Origin: an uncultured Ruminococcus sp.
GTDB taxonomy: Bacteria; Bacillota; Clostridia; Lachnospirales; Lachnospiraceae
NCBI GenBank assembly: GCA_900066355.1
Contig: FMEL01000001.1
Location: 247,166-311,165, forward strand
DNA: 64,000 nucleotides
Direction of reading: 5' to 3'
The notes below the pieces were generated by a model, which saw only the letters and a list, made by a program, of their open reading frames with translations, searched no databases and had not been told where the DNA came from. Numbering within the stretch: the first letter of the stretch is position 1; every line of letters begins with the position of its first letter. Below, one piece after another: positions 15,798-23,653 of this stretch. A program made the translations under genes and the position numbers.

Positions 15798-17027
15798 ATG
15801 AAAAAGTTATGGAACAAATGGACCGAAATTGCTCTGGTCAAAAGAATCCTTGTCGGACTTGTACTCGGAGCGATTCTTGGTCTCACAGTCCCGGGAGCTA
15901 CCGGTATCTCCATCCTCGGAGATGTCTTTGTAAGCGCCCTGAAAGCAATTGCACCTCTTCTGGTATTCTTTCTGGTTATCAGTTCTCTGTGTAACGCAGG
16001 AAACTCCCACGGCGGCGTTATCAAAACAGTCATCATACTTTACATGTTCAGTACCGTACTTGCCGCTGTCATCGCTGTATTTGCCAGCATGGCATTCCCG
16101 GTAAAACTTACACTGGCCACTGCCGTAGCTACAGACACAGCCGCACCACAGGGCATCGCTGAAGTGTTAAACAACCTTCTTTTAAATGTGGTTGCCAACC
16201 CGGTATCTTCCCTTGTAAATGCCAACTACGTCGGCATCCTTACGTGGGCGATTCTTCTCGGACTTGCATTCCGTGCTGCAAATGACATGACCAAAAATGT
16301 ACTGAATGATATCGCAAACGGAACATCTGCTGTTGTTTCCTGGATCATCAACATGGCTCCGTTCGGTATCTTCGGTCTTGTATTCAACACTGTATCCACA
16401 AACGGTCTGGAGATCTTCACTACTTACGGAAAATTGCTTGCTCTGCTGGTAGGATGTATGCTCTTTATCTACTTTGTGACTAACCCGCTTCTGGTTTACT
16501 GGTGTATCCGCAAGAATCCATACCCGCTGATCTTCCACTGTCTGAAGAGAAGTGCGCTGACCGCATTCTTCACCAGAAGTTCCGCAGCCAACATTCCTGT
16601 CAATATGAAGGTCTGTGAAGAGATGGGACTTGACCGTGATACTTATTCTGTAACAATCCCGCTCGGTGCTACGATCAACATGGACGGTGCCGCAATCACG
16701 ATCACCGTCATGACCATGGCAACAGCATTTACACTTGGTATCCATGTAGATATTCCGACCGCGATCATCTTAAGCCTTCTTGCAGCACTGTCTGCATGTG
16801 GTGCATCCGGTGTTGCCGGCGGATCTCTGCTTCTGATCCCGATGGCATGCTCCCTGTTTGGTATTTCTGATGACATTTCCATGCAGGTCGTTGCAGTAGG
16901 ATTCATCATCGGTGTTATTCAGGACTCTGTAGAAACAGCCCTGAACTCTTCTTCCGACCTTCTTCTGTCAGCATCTGCTGAGTTCAGACAGTGGCGTATG
17001 GAAGGAAAAGAGATCAAATTCAAATAA
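15798..17027 (+). CDS. sstT: sodium-dependent serine/threonine symporter SstT
   Basis: SstT imports serine and threonine with Na+ and belongs to the dicarboxylate/amino acid:cation symporter (DAACS) family. The 409-residue protein has about eight membrane spans plus two re-entrant loops, with family motifs FTRSSAANIPVN (HP1 serine-rich), NMDGAAITITV (Na+/substrate site) and SACGASGVAGGSLLLIPM (HP2). It has its own promoter, and its 3' end overlaps the convergent sigF gene by 8 nt. It separates the spoVA and spoIIA loci. Confidence 0.93.
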   Translation: MKKLWNKWTEIALVKRILVGLVLGAILGLTVPGATGISILGDVFVSALKAIAPLLVFFLVISSLCNAGNSHGGVIKTVIILYMFSTVLAAVIAVFASMAFPVKLTLATAVATDTAAPQGIAEVLNNLLLNVVANPVSSLVNANYVGILTWAILLGLAFRAANDMTKNVLNDIANGTSAVVSWIINMAPFGIFGLVFNTVSTNGLEIFTTYGKLLALLVGCMLFIYFVTNPLLVYWCIRKNPYPLIFHCLKRSALTAFFTRSSAANIPVNMKVCEEMGLDRDTYSVTIPLGATINMDGAAITITVMTMATAFTLGIHVDIPTAIILSLLAALSACGASGVAGGSLLLIPMACSLFGISDDISMQVVAVGFIIGVIQDSVETALNSSSDLLLSASAEFRQWRMEGKEIKFK

Positions 17028-17736
17028 TCGCACGCAGGCGGTTCAGAATTTTCTTCTCCATTCGCGAGATCTGAACCTGTGATACGCCGAATTCATCTGC
17101 TACTTCCGTCTGAGTCATCTCCCGGAAATAGCGCATGTAAAGAAGCTTTCTTTCCTCCGCGTTCAGACTTCTGAGAAGCTCTTCAAGAAAGATCTTGTTC
17201 AGAAGTCTGTCGTGGAGGTTTTCTTTTTCCGGGATCTTATCCAGAAGTCTCAGTTCATTTCCCTCACCCTGATAAATGATCTGATAAATAGATTCCACAT
17301 CATTTGCCGCATCCATGGTCATTGCCAGTTCTTCCGGCAGCATCTGCACACTCTCTGCCAGTTCTCCAAGCGTCGGTTCTCTCCCCAGTGCTTTTTCCAG
17401 CTCTTCTCTTTTTCGCCCGATGCGATACTGATTCTCTTTAACAGATCTGCTGACCTTCAGGATTCCGTCATCCCGCAGGAAACGTTTGATCTCTCCGATG
17501 ATCATCGGCACGGCATATGTGGAAAATTTCACATCATAAGATGTATCAAATTTGTCCACTGCTTTCAGAAGGCCGATACTTCCGATCTGAAAGAGATCTT
17601 CCATATCCACACCACGTCCCAGAAAGCGCTTTGCCGTACAGTAGATCAGTCCTGTATTTTCATGAAACAGGCGCTCTCTCGCCTCTTTATCCCCCTGGTG
17701 CGCGCGCCCGATCAGGGCAAGAGTGTCCTCCGGCAT
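17020..17736 (-). CDS. sigF: forespore RNA polymerase sigma factor SigF
   Basis: SigF (SpoIIAC) drives the first forespore-specific transcription. The 238-residue protein has sigma-70 regions 2 (FLGRGVDMEDLFQIGSIGLLKAVDKF; split as FLGRGVDMEDLFQIG and SIGLLKAVDKF), 3 and 4 (TQTEVADEFGVSQVQISRMEKK). Its position directly behind spoIIAB identifies it as SigF rather than SigG. Its stop codon overlaps the convergent sstT end. Confidence 0.94.
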   Translation of the reverse strand: MPEDTLALIGRAHQGDKEARERLFHENTGLIYCTAKRFLGRGVDMEDLFQIGSIGLLKAVDKFDTSYDVKFSTYAVPMIIGEIKRFLRDDGILKVSRSVKENQYRIGRKREELEKALGREPTLGELAESVQMLPEELAMTMDAANDVESIYQIIYQGEGNELRLLDKIPEKENLHDRLLNKIFLEELLRSLNAEERKLLYMRYFREMTQTEVADEFGVSQVQISRMEKKILNRLRAII

Positions 17737-18171
17737 TTATCTCTTCCTGCCAATGGTCTTCTTCATATGAACAGTAGTCCCCTTTCCCGGCTGTGATTCT
17801 ACACGTATCTCATCCATAAATGCCTCCATAAAGGTAAATCCCATCCCCGAACGCTCATGATCCGGCTTCGACGTATACATAGGTTCCATCGCCTTCTCAA
17901 TGTCCGTGATTCCGATTCCATAATCTGTAATATGCACATACAGTTCGTTCCCATGATACTGTAGTTTCATTTCGATCTTGTTTATTTTACCTTCATATCC
18001 GTGAATGATGCAGTTCGTCACAGCCTCCGAAACTGCGGTTTTCAGATCTGCCACTTCTTCCAGTGTCGGATTGAGCTGCGTGCAGAAAGATGCTGCGGTT
18101 ACCCTTGCCAGTCCTTCATTTGCCGGAACACTGTCAAATACCAGAATCATTTCGTTTGTATTTTCCTTCAT
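17737..18171 (-). CDS. spoIIAB: anti-sigma F factor / serine kinase SpoIIAB
   Basis: SpoIIAB binds and holds SigF inactive and phosphorylates SpoIIAA. The 144-residue GHKL-fold protein shows the N box (SEAVTNCIIHGYE), the G1 box (DYGIGI) and the G2 region (RSGMGFTFMEAFMD). It overlaps spoIIAA by 4 nt and abuts sigF, the standard spoIIA layout. Confidence 0.95.
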   Translation of the reverse strand: MKENTNEMILVFDSVPANEGLARVTAASFCTQLNPTLEEVADLKTAVSEAVTNCIIHGYEGKINKIEMKLQYHGNELYVHITDYGIGITDIEKAMEPMYTSKPDHERSGMGFTFMEAFMDEIRVESQPGKGTTVHMKKTIGRKR

Positions 18172-18494
18172 GCTTCTTCCTCCTCTGCTGTCTGAATTTC
18201 TATATAGCGATGCAATCCGGACAAATGTAAAAGCCGGTCTATGTGGCGGCTTACACCTGTTGCCCGTATGCTCTCTTTGCGCATTCCCATTGCCCGGTAT
18301 CGTCCCATCAGAAGTCCCACCCCGGAACTGTCCATAAATTCCGTATGTGTAAAATCAAAAATAATTGTGCGTATATAATTCTGATTTATAATATGATCCG
18401 TCTCCCGGCGTACGAGGTCCGTTACCGGATGATCCACATCCTGCGGAAGAACCACAGTAAGTACTGTCCCCTCAAGTTTATACATTTCCTGCAT
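18168..18494 (-). CDS. spoIIAA: anti-anti-sigma F factor SpoIIAA
   Basis: SpoIIAA displaces SigF from SpoIIAB when unphosphorylated. The 108-residue STAS-domain protein contains the phosphoacceptor motif FMDSSGVGLLMGRY. The ATG at 18494 is chosen because AGGGGGAG lies at the right distance; an upstream GTG (18500) would overlap that element. In Bacillus the operon is sigma-H and Spo0A dependent; I could not find a convincing sigma-H site upstream. Confidence 0.94.
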   Translation of the reverse strand: MQEMYKLEGTVLTVVLPQDVDHPVTDLVRRETDHIINQNYIRTIIFDFTHTEFMDSSGVGLLMGRYRAMGMRKESIRATGVSRHIDRLLHLSGLHRYIEIQTAEEEEA

Positions 18495-18610
18495 TTTCAC
18501 TCCCCCTAACCTGTTTTAAAAAAGAATCCACAGACACACCACCGGCATCTCCCCACTAGGACAAAGCAAACATGTTCCTCATGCATCTGGTCGCATCCTC
18601 ACGGAGCGTT

Positions 18611-18654
18611 TTTATGTAATAGGAACATTACGGAGTAATTTCCTATTACATAAA
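18611..18654. repeat. 15-bp perfect palindromic hairpin element
   Basis: 18611-18625 and 18640-18654 are perfect inverted repeats of 15 bp, and the 14-nt loop holds a nested ATTAC/GTAAT pair. It lies between the terminator of the TPR gene and the spoIIAA upstream region. Neither side has a proper U-tract, so it is not an obvious terminator. A REP-like or MITE-like intergenic palindrome is the likeliest reading. Confidence 0.6.
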
Positions 18655-18657
18655 TAC

Positions 18658-18688
18658 AAAAAGGAGACATGCCATATGGCACATCCCC
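18658..18688 (-). terminator. intrinsic terminator after the TPR gene
   Basis: On the minus strand 18678-18688 pairs with 18663-18673 (11 bp with wobbles, ATAT loop) and is followed by five Ts (18658-18662), 30 nt after the stop codon of the gene ending at 18718. Confidence 0.8.
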
Positions 18689-18717
18689 TTATCTGAGGTT
18701 CTTCTTATTGTCAAATT

Positions 18718-20004
18718 TTATTCGTAATATTCGTCTCCGTAATCTCCGCTGTCATCACTGTAGTCACTTCCGTCGTCCGAGCTGTAATCACTTCCGTCAT
18801 CACTGCTTCCATCCCCGCTGTCAGAAGATGTCTGTGCCGGTTCTGTGTCACCAACGCCGGCCACACCAGTTGCATTCTTGATTGTTGTATAAATCGACTT
18901 CTGAGCATCTGTAAGGACGTCCACATGTACCTTCTGTATCTCTACAGCCGCATCGTCAATATCCTGCTGCTGATAATAGCTGAGCGCCATCAGAAGAGCC
19001 TGATAGCTCTCGCTCTTTGCCTGCTCAGTTGCCAGTTCCTGTGTCACGGACTCTACCGTATCACCGGATTCTTTCGCTTCACCCTGTGCTTTATTGAGCT
19101 CGGCGCCCTGACTTGCAAGCGATTCACTGTACTGCACAATCTGCTGGTTAGCCTCCTGATAGATTCCCTGACGTATTGACGGAACCGCAAGGAGCCAGAA
19201 TGCCGCAGCACCTGCAAGAATACCTGTGACCAGTATAAAGAATGCTGAAATGCGTGAATGCTCTTTGTATATTGTCTGCGGAGTCATACGATCCACATTT
19301 AAAAGATCTGTATCTTCATCCGCTTTTATCTTTCCGGAACGGAACAGACCTTTTTTATTTTTCTTTTCGAGTTTTGTGGTCACTCCCGTCTGCTCGTCTA
19401 CTTCACGTAAGAATCGAAGTGTTGTTGTATTTGTCTTATCGATTCTGGCAGCTTTTTTGAGGGTTCTTCGCGCACGGTTCCATTCTTCGTTTTTGATCTG
19501 GATAAGTGCCAGAAGATGATATCCCTTGATCAGCTTTGAGTTCTGTGCAAGGATCTTACGCAGCTGGATCGCAGCCATATCCTCATGCCCTTCCCTGCAC
19601 AGAAGCAGTGCATGATTGTATTTCTTGATCGTTTCATTGATCGCTGCAAGCTTATTCGGGTTTGCCTGCAGTTTATTGATATACTCGGATGCCTGATTTC
19701 TTGTCGGCTGAAGGTTTTTGCTGATCACCCATTCGCTGAGCGCAGAAACTACCTCTCCCGTCTCAAAATAAACCAGTCCCAGAAGATTACGCGCCTGGAT
19801 ATTTCGTTTGTCATACATAAGGCTCTGTTTCAGACAGGCAATTGCACCGGAAAGGTCACGAATGCTTGCCTTTTCCAGCCCCTGATTATAGAAAACTTTG
19901 GACAGGTAATCTACTTTTTTCTGAATCAGTACATTATATCCACAGTTCGGGCAGTAATCGAGATCCCGGTCTGTGAGGAATGCACCGCAGTTCATACAGT
20001 TCAT
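18718..20004 (-). CDS. zinc-ribbon and TPR-repeat membrane protein
   Basis: This 428-residue protein is not a named family member that I recognise. It starts with a zinc ribbon (Cys3-x2-Cys6 and Cys18-x2-Cys21), continues with several tetratricopeptide-like repeats (about residues 35-210), one membrane span (about 255-278), a coiled outside region of about 100 residues and a low-complexity Asp/Ser/Gly/Tyr tail of about 35 residues. The topology suggests cytosolic TPRs and an outside acidic tail. It ends the folC-orf50-TPR unit before a terminator. A scaffold role is only a guess. Confidence 0.75.
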   Translation of the reverse strand: MNCMNCGAFLTDRDLDYCPNCGYNVLIQKKVDYLSKVFYNQGLEKASIRDLSGAIACLKQSLMYDKRNIQARNLLGLVYFETGEVVSALSEWVISKNLQPTRNQASEYINKLQANPNKLAAINETIKKYNHALLLCREGHEDMAAIQLRKILAQNSKLIKGYHLLALIQIKNEEWNRARRTLKKAARIDKTNTTTLRFLREVDEQTGVTTKLEKKNKKGLFRSGKIKADEDTDLLNVDRMTPQTIYKEHSRISAFFILVTGILAGAAAFWLLAVPSIRQGIYQEANQQIVQYSESLASQGAELNKAQGEAKESGDTVESVTQELATEQAKSESYQALLMALSYYQQQDIDDAAVEIQKVHVDVLTDAQKSIYTTIKNATGVAGVGDTEPAQTSSDSGDGSSDDGSDYSSDDGSDYSDDSGDYGDEYYE

Positions 20005-20020
20005 GTAGTTCTCCTTATAT

Positions 20021-20173
20021 TTACTTTATCCGTCGGTTACTCTTGGCTTCTCTTAAGACTTCCTGAAGTACATCCAGAATATCTGTCAGCTCTCTGTCAT
20101 AAATCGCACCTTCAGCGTCTGTAACATCCAGACATGGTTCAAATTTTTTCAGTTCTTCTTCGTAATCGATCAT
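20021..20173 (-). CDS. 50-residue conserved-looking hypothetical protein
   Basis: A short ORF begins MIDYEEELKKFEPC with AAGGAG 7 nt upstream and ends RREAKSNRRIK-like (…LREAKSNRRIK). It is acidic and helical at the start and basic at the end. The tight placement between folC (11 nt upstream) and the TPR gene (16 nt downstream), with good translation signals, supports a real gene. No function can be assigned. Confidence 0.65.
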   Translation of the reverse strand: MIDYEEELKKFEPCLDVTDAEGAIYDRELTDILDVLQEVLREAKSNRRIK

Positions 20174-20184
20174 ATCGTTCTCCT

Positions 20185-21486
20185 TTATTTTCTGATTCCC
20201 TTCAGGATAGCCGTCTTGATCTCGCCTACCAGATAAAGAGAACCAACACAGAACAGCATACCATCCTCGCCCTTCTGCTCAAGTGCCTTCTTAAATGCCA
20301 TCTCCACATTTTCACACGCTTCCGCGCTCGGACATCCCTGCTCTTTAAATATCTCTGCAAGGTGCTCCGCAGGGACCTTACGATACCCGCCCACCTGTGT
20401 TACGATCACATGGCAGAAGCTGATCTTGTCCAGAATTGTCCGGATCATATCTGTATAATCCTTGTCATCCACAGCCGAAAAAAGAAGTGTCAGCGGATAC
20501 TGTTTCTGAAAATGAGCGGCAGTTTCAACAAATTTCTCAACACCGTCCTCATTATGTGCTCCGTCCACGATCACACCCGGAAGAACAGTTTCCATACGTC
20601 CCTGCCAGCGTGTCTCACGGACACCACGACATACTGCATCTTCAGATACAGAAATATGATTCTTCATAACCTCAATTGTTTTCAGCGCAAGCATACTGTT
20701 CATAACCTGATACTTTGCTATAAACGGTATGGAAAATGTTGTATTTCCATAATACTCATTCTTAAATGAAAAATCAATGCCCGACATTGTATTTCGGAGG
20801 ATCACTGCATCCTCTCTCTTCACTTCATAATATGGACTTCCCAGCTCCTGAGCCCTCTCACTGATGACTTTTGCCGCTTCCGCATCATTACCGTCATAGA
20901 TCACCGGTACTCCCGGCACAATGATGCCAGCCTTTTCGCCTGCAATCGCAGTAATCGTGTTTCCCAGATACTGCATATGGTCAAAACTGATTGATGTGAT
21001 CACACATGCCAGCGGATGTTCTACTGCAGTCGTTGCATCCAGTTTTCCACCGAGTCCTGTCTCAAGGACCACATAATCCACACCTGCATCGGCAAATATC
21101 ACCATTCCCATCAGAAACAGGAATTCAAAATACGTCGGATGATAACTGCCCTCTGCGACAAGTTCATCTGCAAGCTTTTTTACTTTTTCAAAGGCATGTA
21201 GAAAAGTGTCATCATCAATATTTTTTTCATTGATCTGAAATCGCTCATTGATCACAACAAGATGCGGAGAAGTAAATAACCCGCAGGAATATCCTGCCTC
21301 ACGAAGGATTGATGTCAGGAAGGCACAGGTACTGCCCTTTCCGTTTGTTCCTGCTACGTGAATGACCTTAAAGCGCTCTTCGGGACTACCAAGACGTCTC
21401 AGGCATTCTTTTGTATGTTCCAGTTTGTTTTTGGTTGTAAATTTCGGAGTTTCTTCAATATAAGCAACAGCTTCTTCGTAATTCAT
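20185..21486 (-). CDS. folC: folylpolyglutamate synthase / dihydrofolate synthase
   Basis: FolC adds glutamate to folates (and in many bacteria to dihydropteroate) using ATP. The 433-residue Mur-ligase-fold protein has the P-loop GTNGKGSTCAFL near residue 46, the ISFDHMQYLGNT motif with the catalytic metal ligands and the C-terminal VDGAHNEDG motif. The ATG at 21486 is preferred over GTG codons at 21501/21498 because of a GGTGA element 8 nt upstream and family starts. Own promoter at 21559-21586. Confidence 0.93.
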   Translation of the reverse strand: MNYEEAVAYIEETPKFTTKNKLEHTKECLRRLGSPEERFKVIHVAGTNGKGSTCAFLTSILREAGYSCGLFTSPHLVVINERFQINEKNIDDDTFLHAFEKVKKLADELVAEGSYHPTYFEFLFLMGMVIFADAGVDYVVLETGLGGKLDATTAVEHPLACVITSISFDHMQYLGNTITAIAGEKAGIIVPGVPVIYDGNDAEAAKVISERAQELGSPYYEVKREDAVILRNTMSGIDFSFKNEYYGNTTFSIPFIAKYQVMNSMLALKTIEVMKNHISVSEDAVCRGVRETRWQGRMETVLPGVIVDGAHNEDGVEKFVETAAHFQKQYPLTLLFSAVDDKDYTDMIRTILDKISFCHVIVTQVGGYRKVPAEHLAEIFKEQGCPSAEACENVEMAFKKALEQKGEDGMLFCVGSLYLVGEIKTAILKGIRK

Positions 21487-21558
21487 AAAAAAATTCACCA
21501 CTTTATCTAATGTATTCGCAGCGTTCCGCTCTTAAAAAAATCAGAACGCTACGATATC

Positions 21559-21586
21559 ATTATATATGAGTGGTGAAAGATGTCCA
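21559..21586 (-). promoter_or_regulatory. promoter of folC
   Basis: On the minus strand TGGACA (21581-21586) and TATAAT (21559-21564) are 16 nt apart. The leader carries a GCGTTC/GAACGC inverted repeat (21521-21526/21544-21549). Confidence 0.6.
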
Positions 21587-21610
21587 GTACTAATCGTAAT
21601 CTTTTATTCG

Positions 21611-23638
21611 TCAGGATTCATTCTCTTCCGTCGGAAGTTTCCATTTGTTTTCAGAATACAGCATATATGCCGATCGATCGTAGCTCTTGCTCAGTGCTTT
21701 TCTCGTCGAGCTGTTGCTTCGCTGCGAAACGGAAACCCTGTCAAAATCGTTTAACTCCGTTCCTGAGATCATCAGCGTCGTAGGGTTGATATATACGGTA
21801 TCTACCCATTCGCCGTTCAGTTTTACCTGACTGGACGGTGTGAAATTCGTACCCTTCAGCCGATAAGTGAAGTCCGTATCCGAAACAAGTTCCATAGATT
21901 CCAATGATACATCATAAAGACCCATATGCATTTTGGTCCGCTCAAAAGTCTCTCCGTTTTCTTTATAAGAATAACGGTCTCCATACAACAGATCATACTG
22001 CAGTGTTTCCAGATCCACCTGATAGTTTCTGGTGTTTCTTCTTGCCTGATGATAACGGAAGATCGTTCCTTCATGGATTCCGGCACGGTCCATTACCTCA
22101 GCCGCCATCTGATAAGCTGCCAGATTGACGTCTTTCTTTTCCATGCCGAAATTGTCCCACATAACATACTGTGTCTGGAACAGATATTTATTTTTCAGAT
22201 CTTCAACTGTCAGTCCCATAGTCGGAAGGTGGTCACCATACATAACAAGGATCACGTCTTCCGGATAATCTGCAAGTGCATCTGTCAGTTCTTTTACAAA
22301 ATTATCCATCTCATGGATTTCATTACAGTAGTATTCCCACTGATTATTCTGTGCTTCGGTAGCTGCACCGGTAACGGTGATCTCCGGATCATCGATCAGC
22401 TGTTCTTCCGGATAAGCACCATGTCCCTGCGTGGAAATCGTATAAATATAATCCGATCCATTCGTAGAATCCAGACATTTAAGAATCTCATCTGTCAGAA
22501 CTTCATCCTTTGTCCAGCCAAGCGGGTTCTTATCTTCTTCCTCCGGCATATATTCTGCCGAAGTAAAAGTATCAAATCCAAGATTCGGGAAAATACTCCT
22601 TCTTCCATAGAAATTGGCTTCATTGTTATGTACCGCATGTGTGGTATAACCCAGATTTTTCAGTACATAAGGTGCACTTTCGCAAGTCGTTTCTTTCAGA
22701 ATACTCTTATATGGATACTCACCCGGTCCGAAATAATGCAGACTCATACCGGTGATTGATTCAAACTCGGTATTTGCGGTACCGGCACCTACGGCCGGAA
22801 CTTTATAATAACCGGAGGTGTACTCCTTCATAAGTTTCCGGAAATTCGGAATCGGGTCTTCCGAAATCTTCAGATAATTGACCAGTGTCGGATCAAAGAA
22901 AGATTCCAACTGCAGGAAAAGAATGTTCGGCTTACTGCTATCGCTGGTCGCCGGAAGGTTGTCTTCTGTCTTCTCAATTCTCCGGATCTCCTTTTCGGAA
23001 TAATCCCTTGGGCAGCTGATTCCTGTATCAAAGATCGTAACTGCCAGACAATATGGATATCCGTAATCCTCATAGGCAAATGCAATATTACCAAAATAAT
23101 TGGAAAGTACTCTCTTATCCAGAGCAAGCTGCGTGATTCCTGCAAATGCTACCACAGCGACAACTACCATTAAAAGATCATAGCGAAATTTCACTCTGCG
23201 TTTATACTTCGGTCCCCTGATAAGAAGAGCCAGAAGAATAAGGACAAACAGTCCCAGCACGATCAATGCAATTATCACACCCCACGCAGGCAGATACTTG
23301 TTTAAGATTGCCATACCATCCGTCAGAAGATGCAGATCGGGACCTGTAAACGGTGTAACCCTGTTTGCAAGGATTATGCCGTTTATGATTCCGAGAAGCA
23401 GCCAGAATATTGCGATCAGCACTCGCCAGAATGTCCTCCGACGGAACAGATACGCGATTAGGCTGGTAACAAAGATCAGTCCCGCATTGTATGCAAATAC
23501 CAGCGGTTTTCCTGTCATATAATTCCATGCCTCAACGAAAGAATGGCGGCTGATTGCTTCAATCAGGAAGTAACCGGCAGCACTGCAAAGTGCATGAAGC
23601 AACAAAGAAATTTTATTGCACACTTTATACAATCTCAT
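21611..23638 (-). CDS. LTA synthase-family sulfatase (phosphoglycerol transferase type)
   Basis: Proteins of this type transfer glycerol phosphate from phosphatidylglycerol to build lipoteichoic acid or related polymers outside the cell. The 675-residue product has five N-terminal membrane spans (residues 1-190) and an extracellular alkaline-phosphatase fold with metal ligand Glu in LQLESFFD, the probable nucleophile Thr in GAGTANTEFESITGM and the metal site YGDHLPTM. A C-terminal beta-rich extension of about 90 residues follows. It starts 15 nt after valS. Substrate (LTA primer, polymerase or other glycan) is not decided by sequence. Confidence 0.85.
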   Translation of the reverse strand: MRLYKVCNKISLLLHALCSAAGYFLIEAISRHSFVEAWNYMTGKPLVFAYNAGLIFVTSLIAYLFRRRTFWRVLIAIFWLLLGIINGIILANRVTPFTGPDLHLLTDGMAILNKYLPAWGVIIALIVLGLFVLILLALLIRGPKYKRRVKFRYDLLMVVVAVVAFAGITQLALDKRVLSNYFGNIAFAYEDYGYPYCLAVTIFDTGISCPRDYSEKEIRRIEKTEDNLPATSDSSKPNILFLQLESFFDPTLVNYLKISEDPIPNFRKLMKEYTSGYYKVPAVGAGTANTEFESITGMSLHYFGPGEYPYKSILKETTCESAPYVLKNLGYTTHAVHNNEANFYGRRSIFPNLGFDTFTSAEYMPEEEDKNPLGWTKDEVLTDEILKCLDSTNGSDYIYTISTQGHGAYPEEQLIDDPEITVTGAATEAQNNQWEYYCNEIHEMDNFVKELTDALADYPEDVILVMYGDHLPTMGLTVEDLKNKYLFQTQYVMWDNFGMEKKDVNLAAYQMAAEVMDRAGIHEGTIFRYHQARRNTRNYQVDLETLQYDLLYGDRYSYKENGETFERTKMHMGLYDVSLESMELVSDTDFTYRLKGTNFTPSSQVKLNGEWVDTVYINPTTLMISGTELNDFDRVSVSQRSNSSTRKALSKSYDRSAYMLYSENKWKLPTEENES

Positions 23639-23653
23639 CCAAATGCTCCTTTA

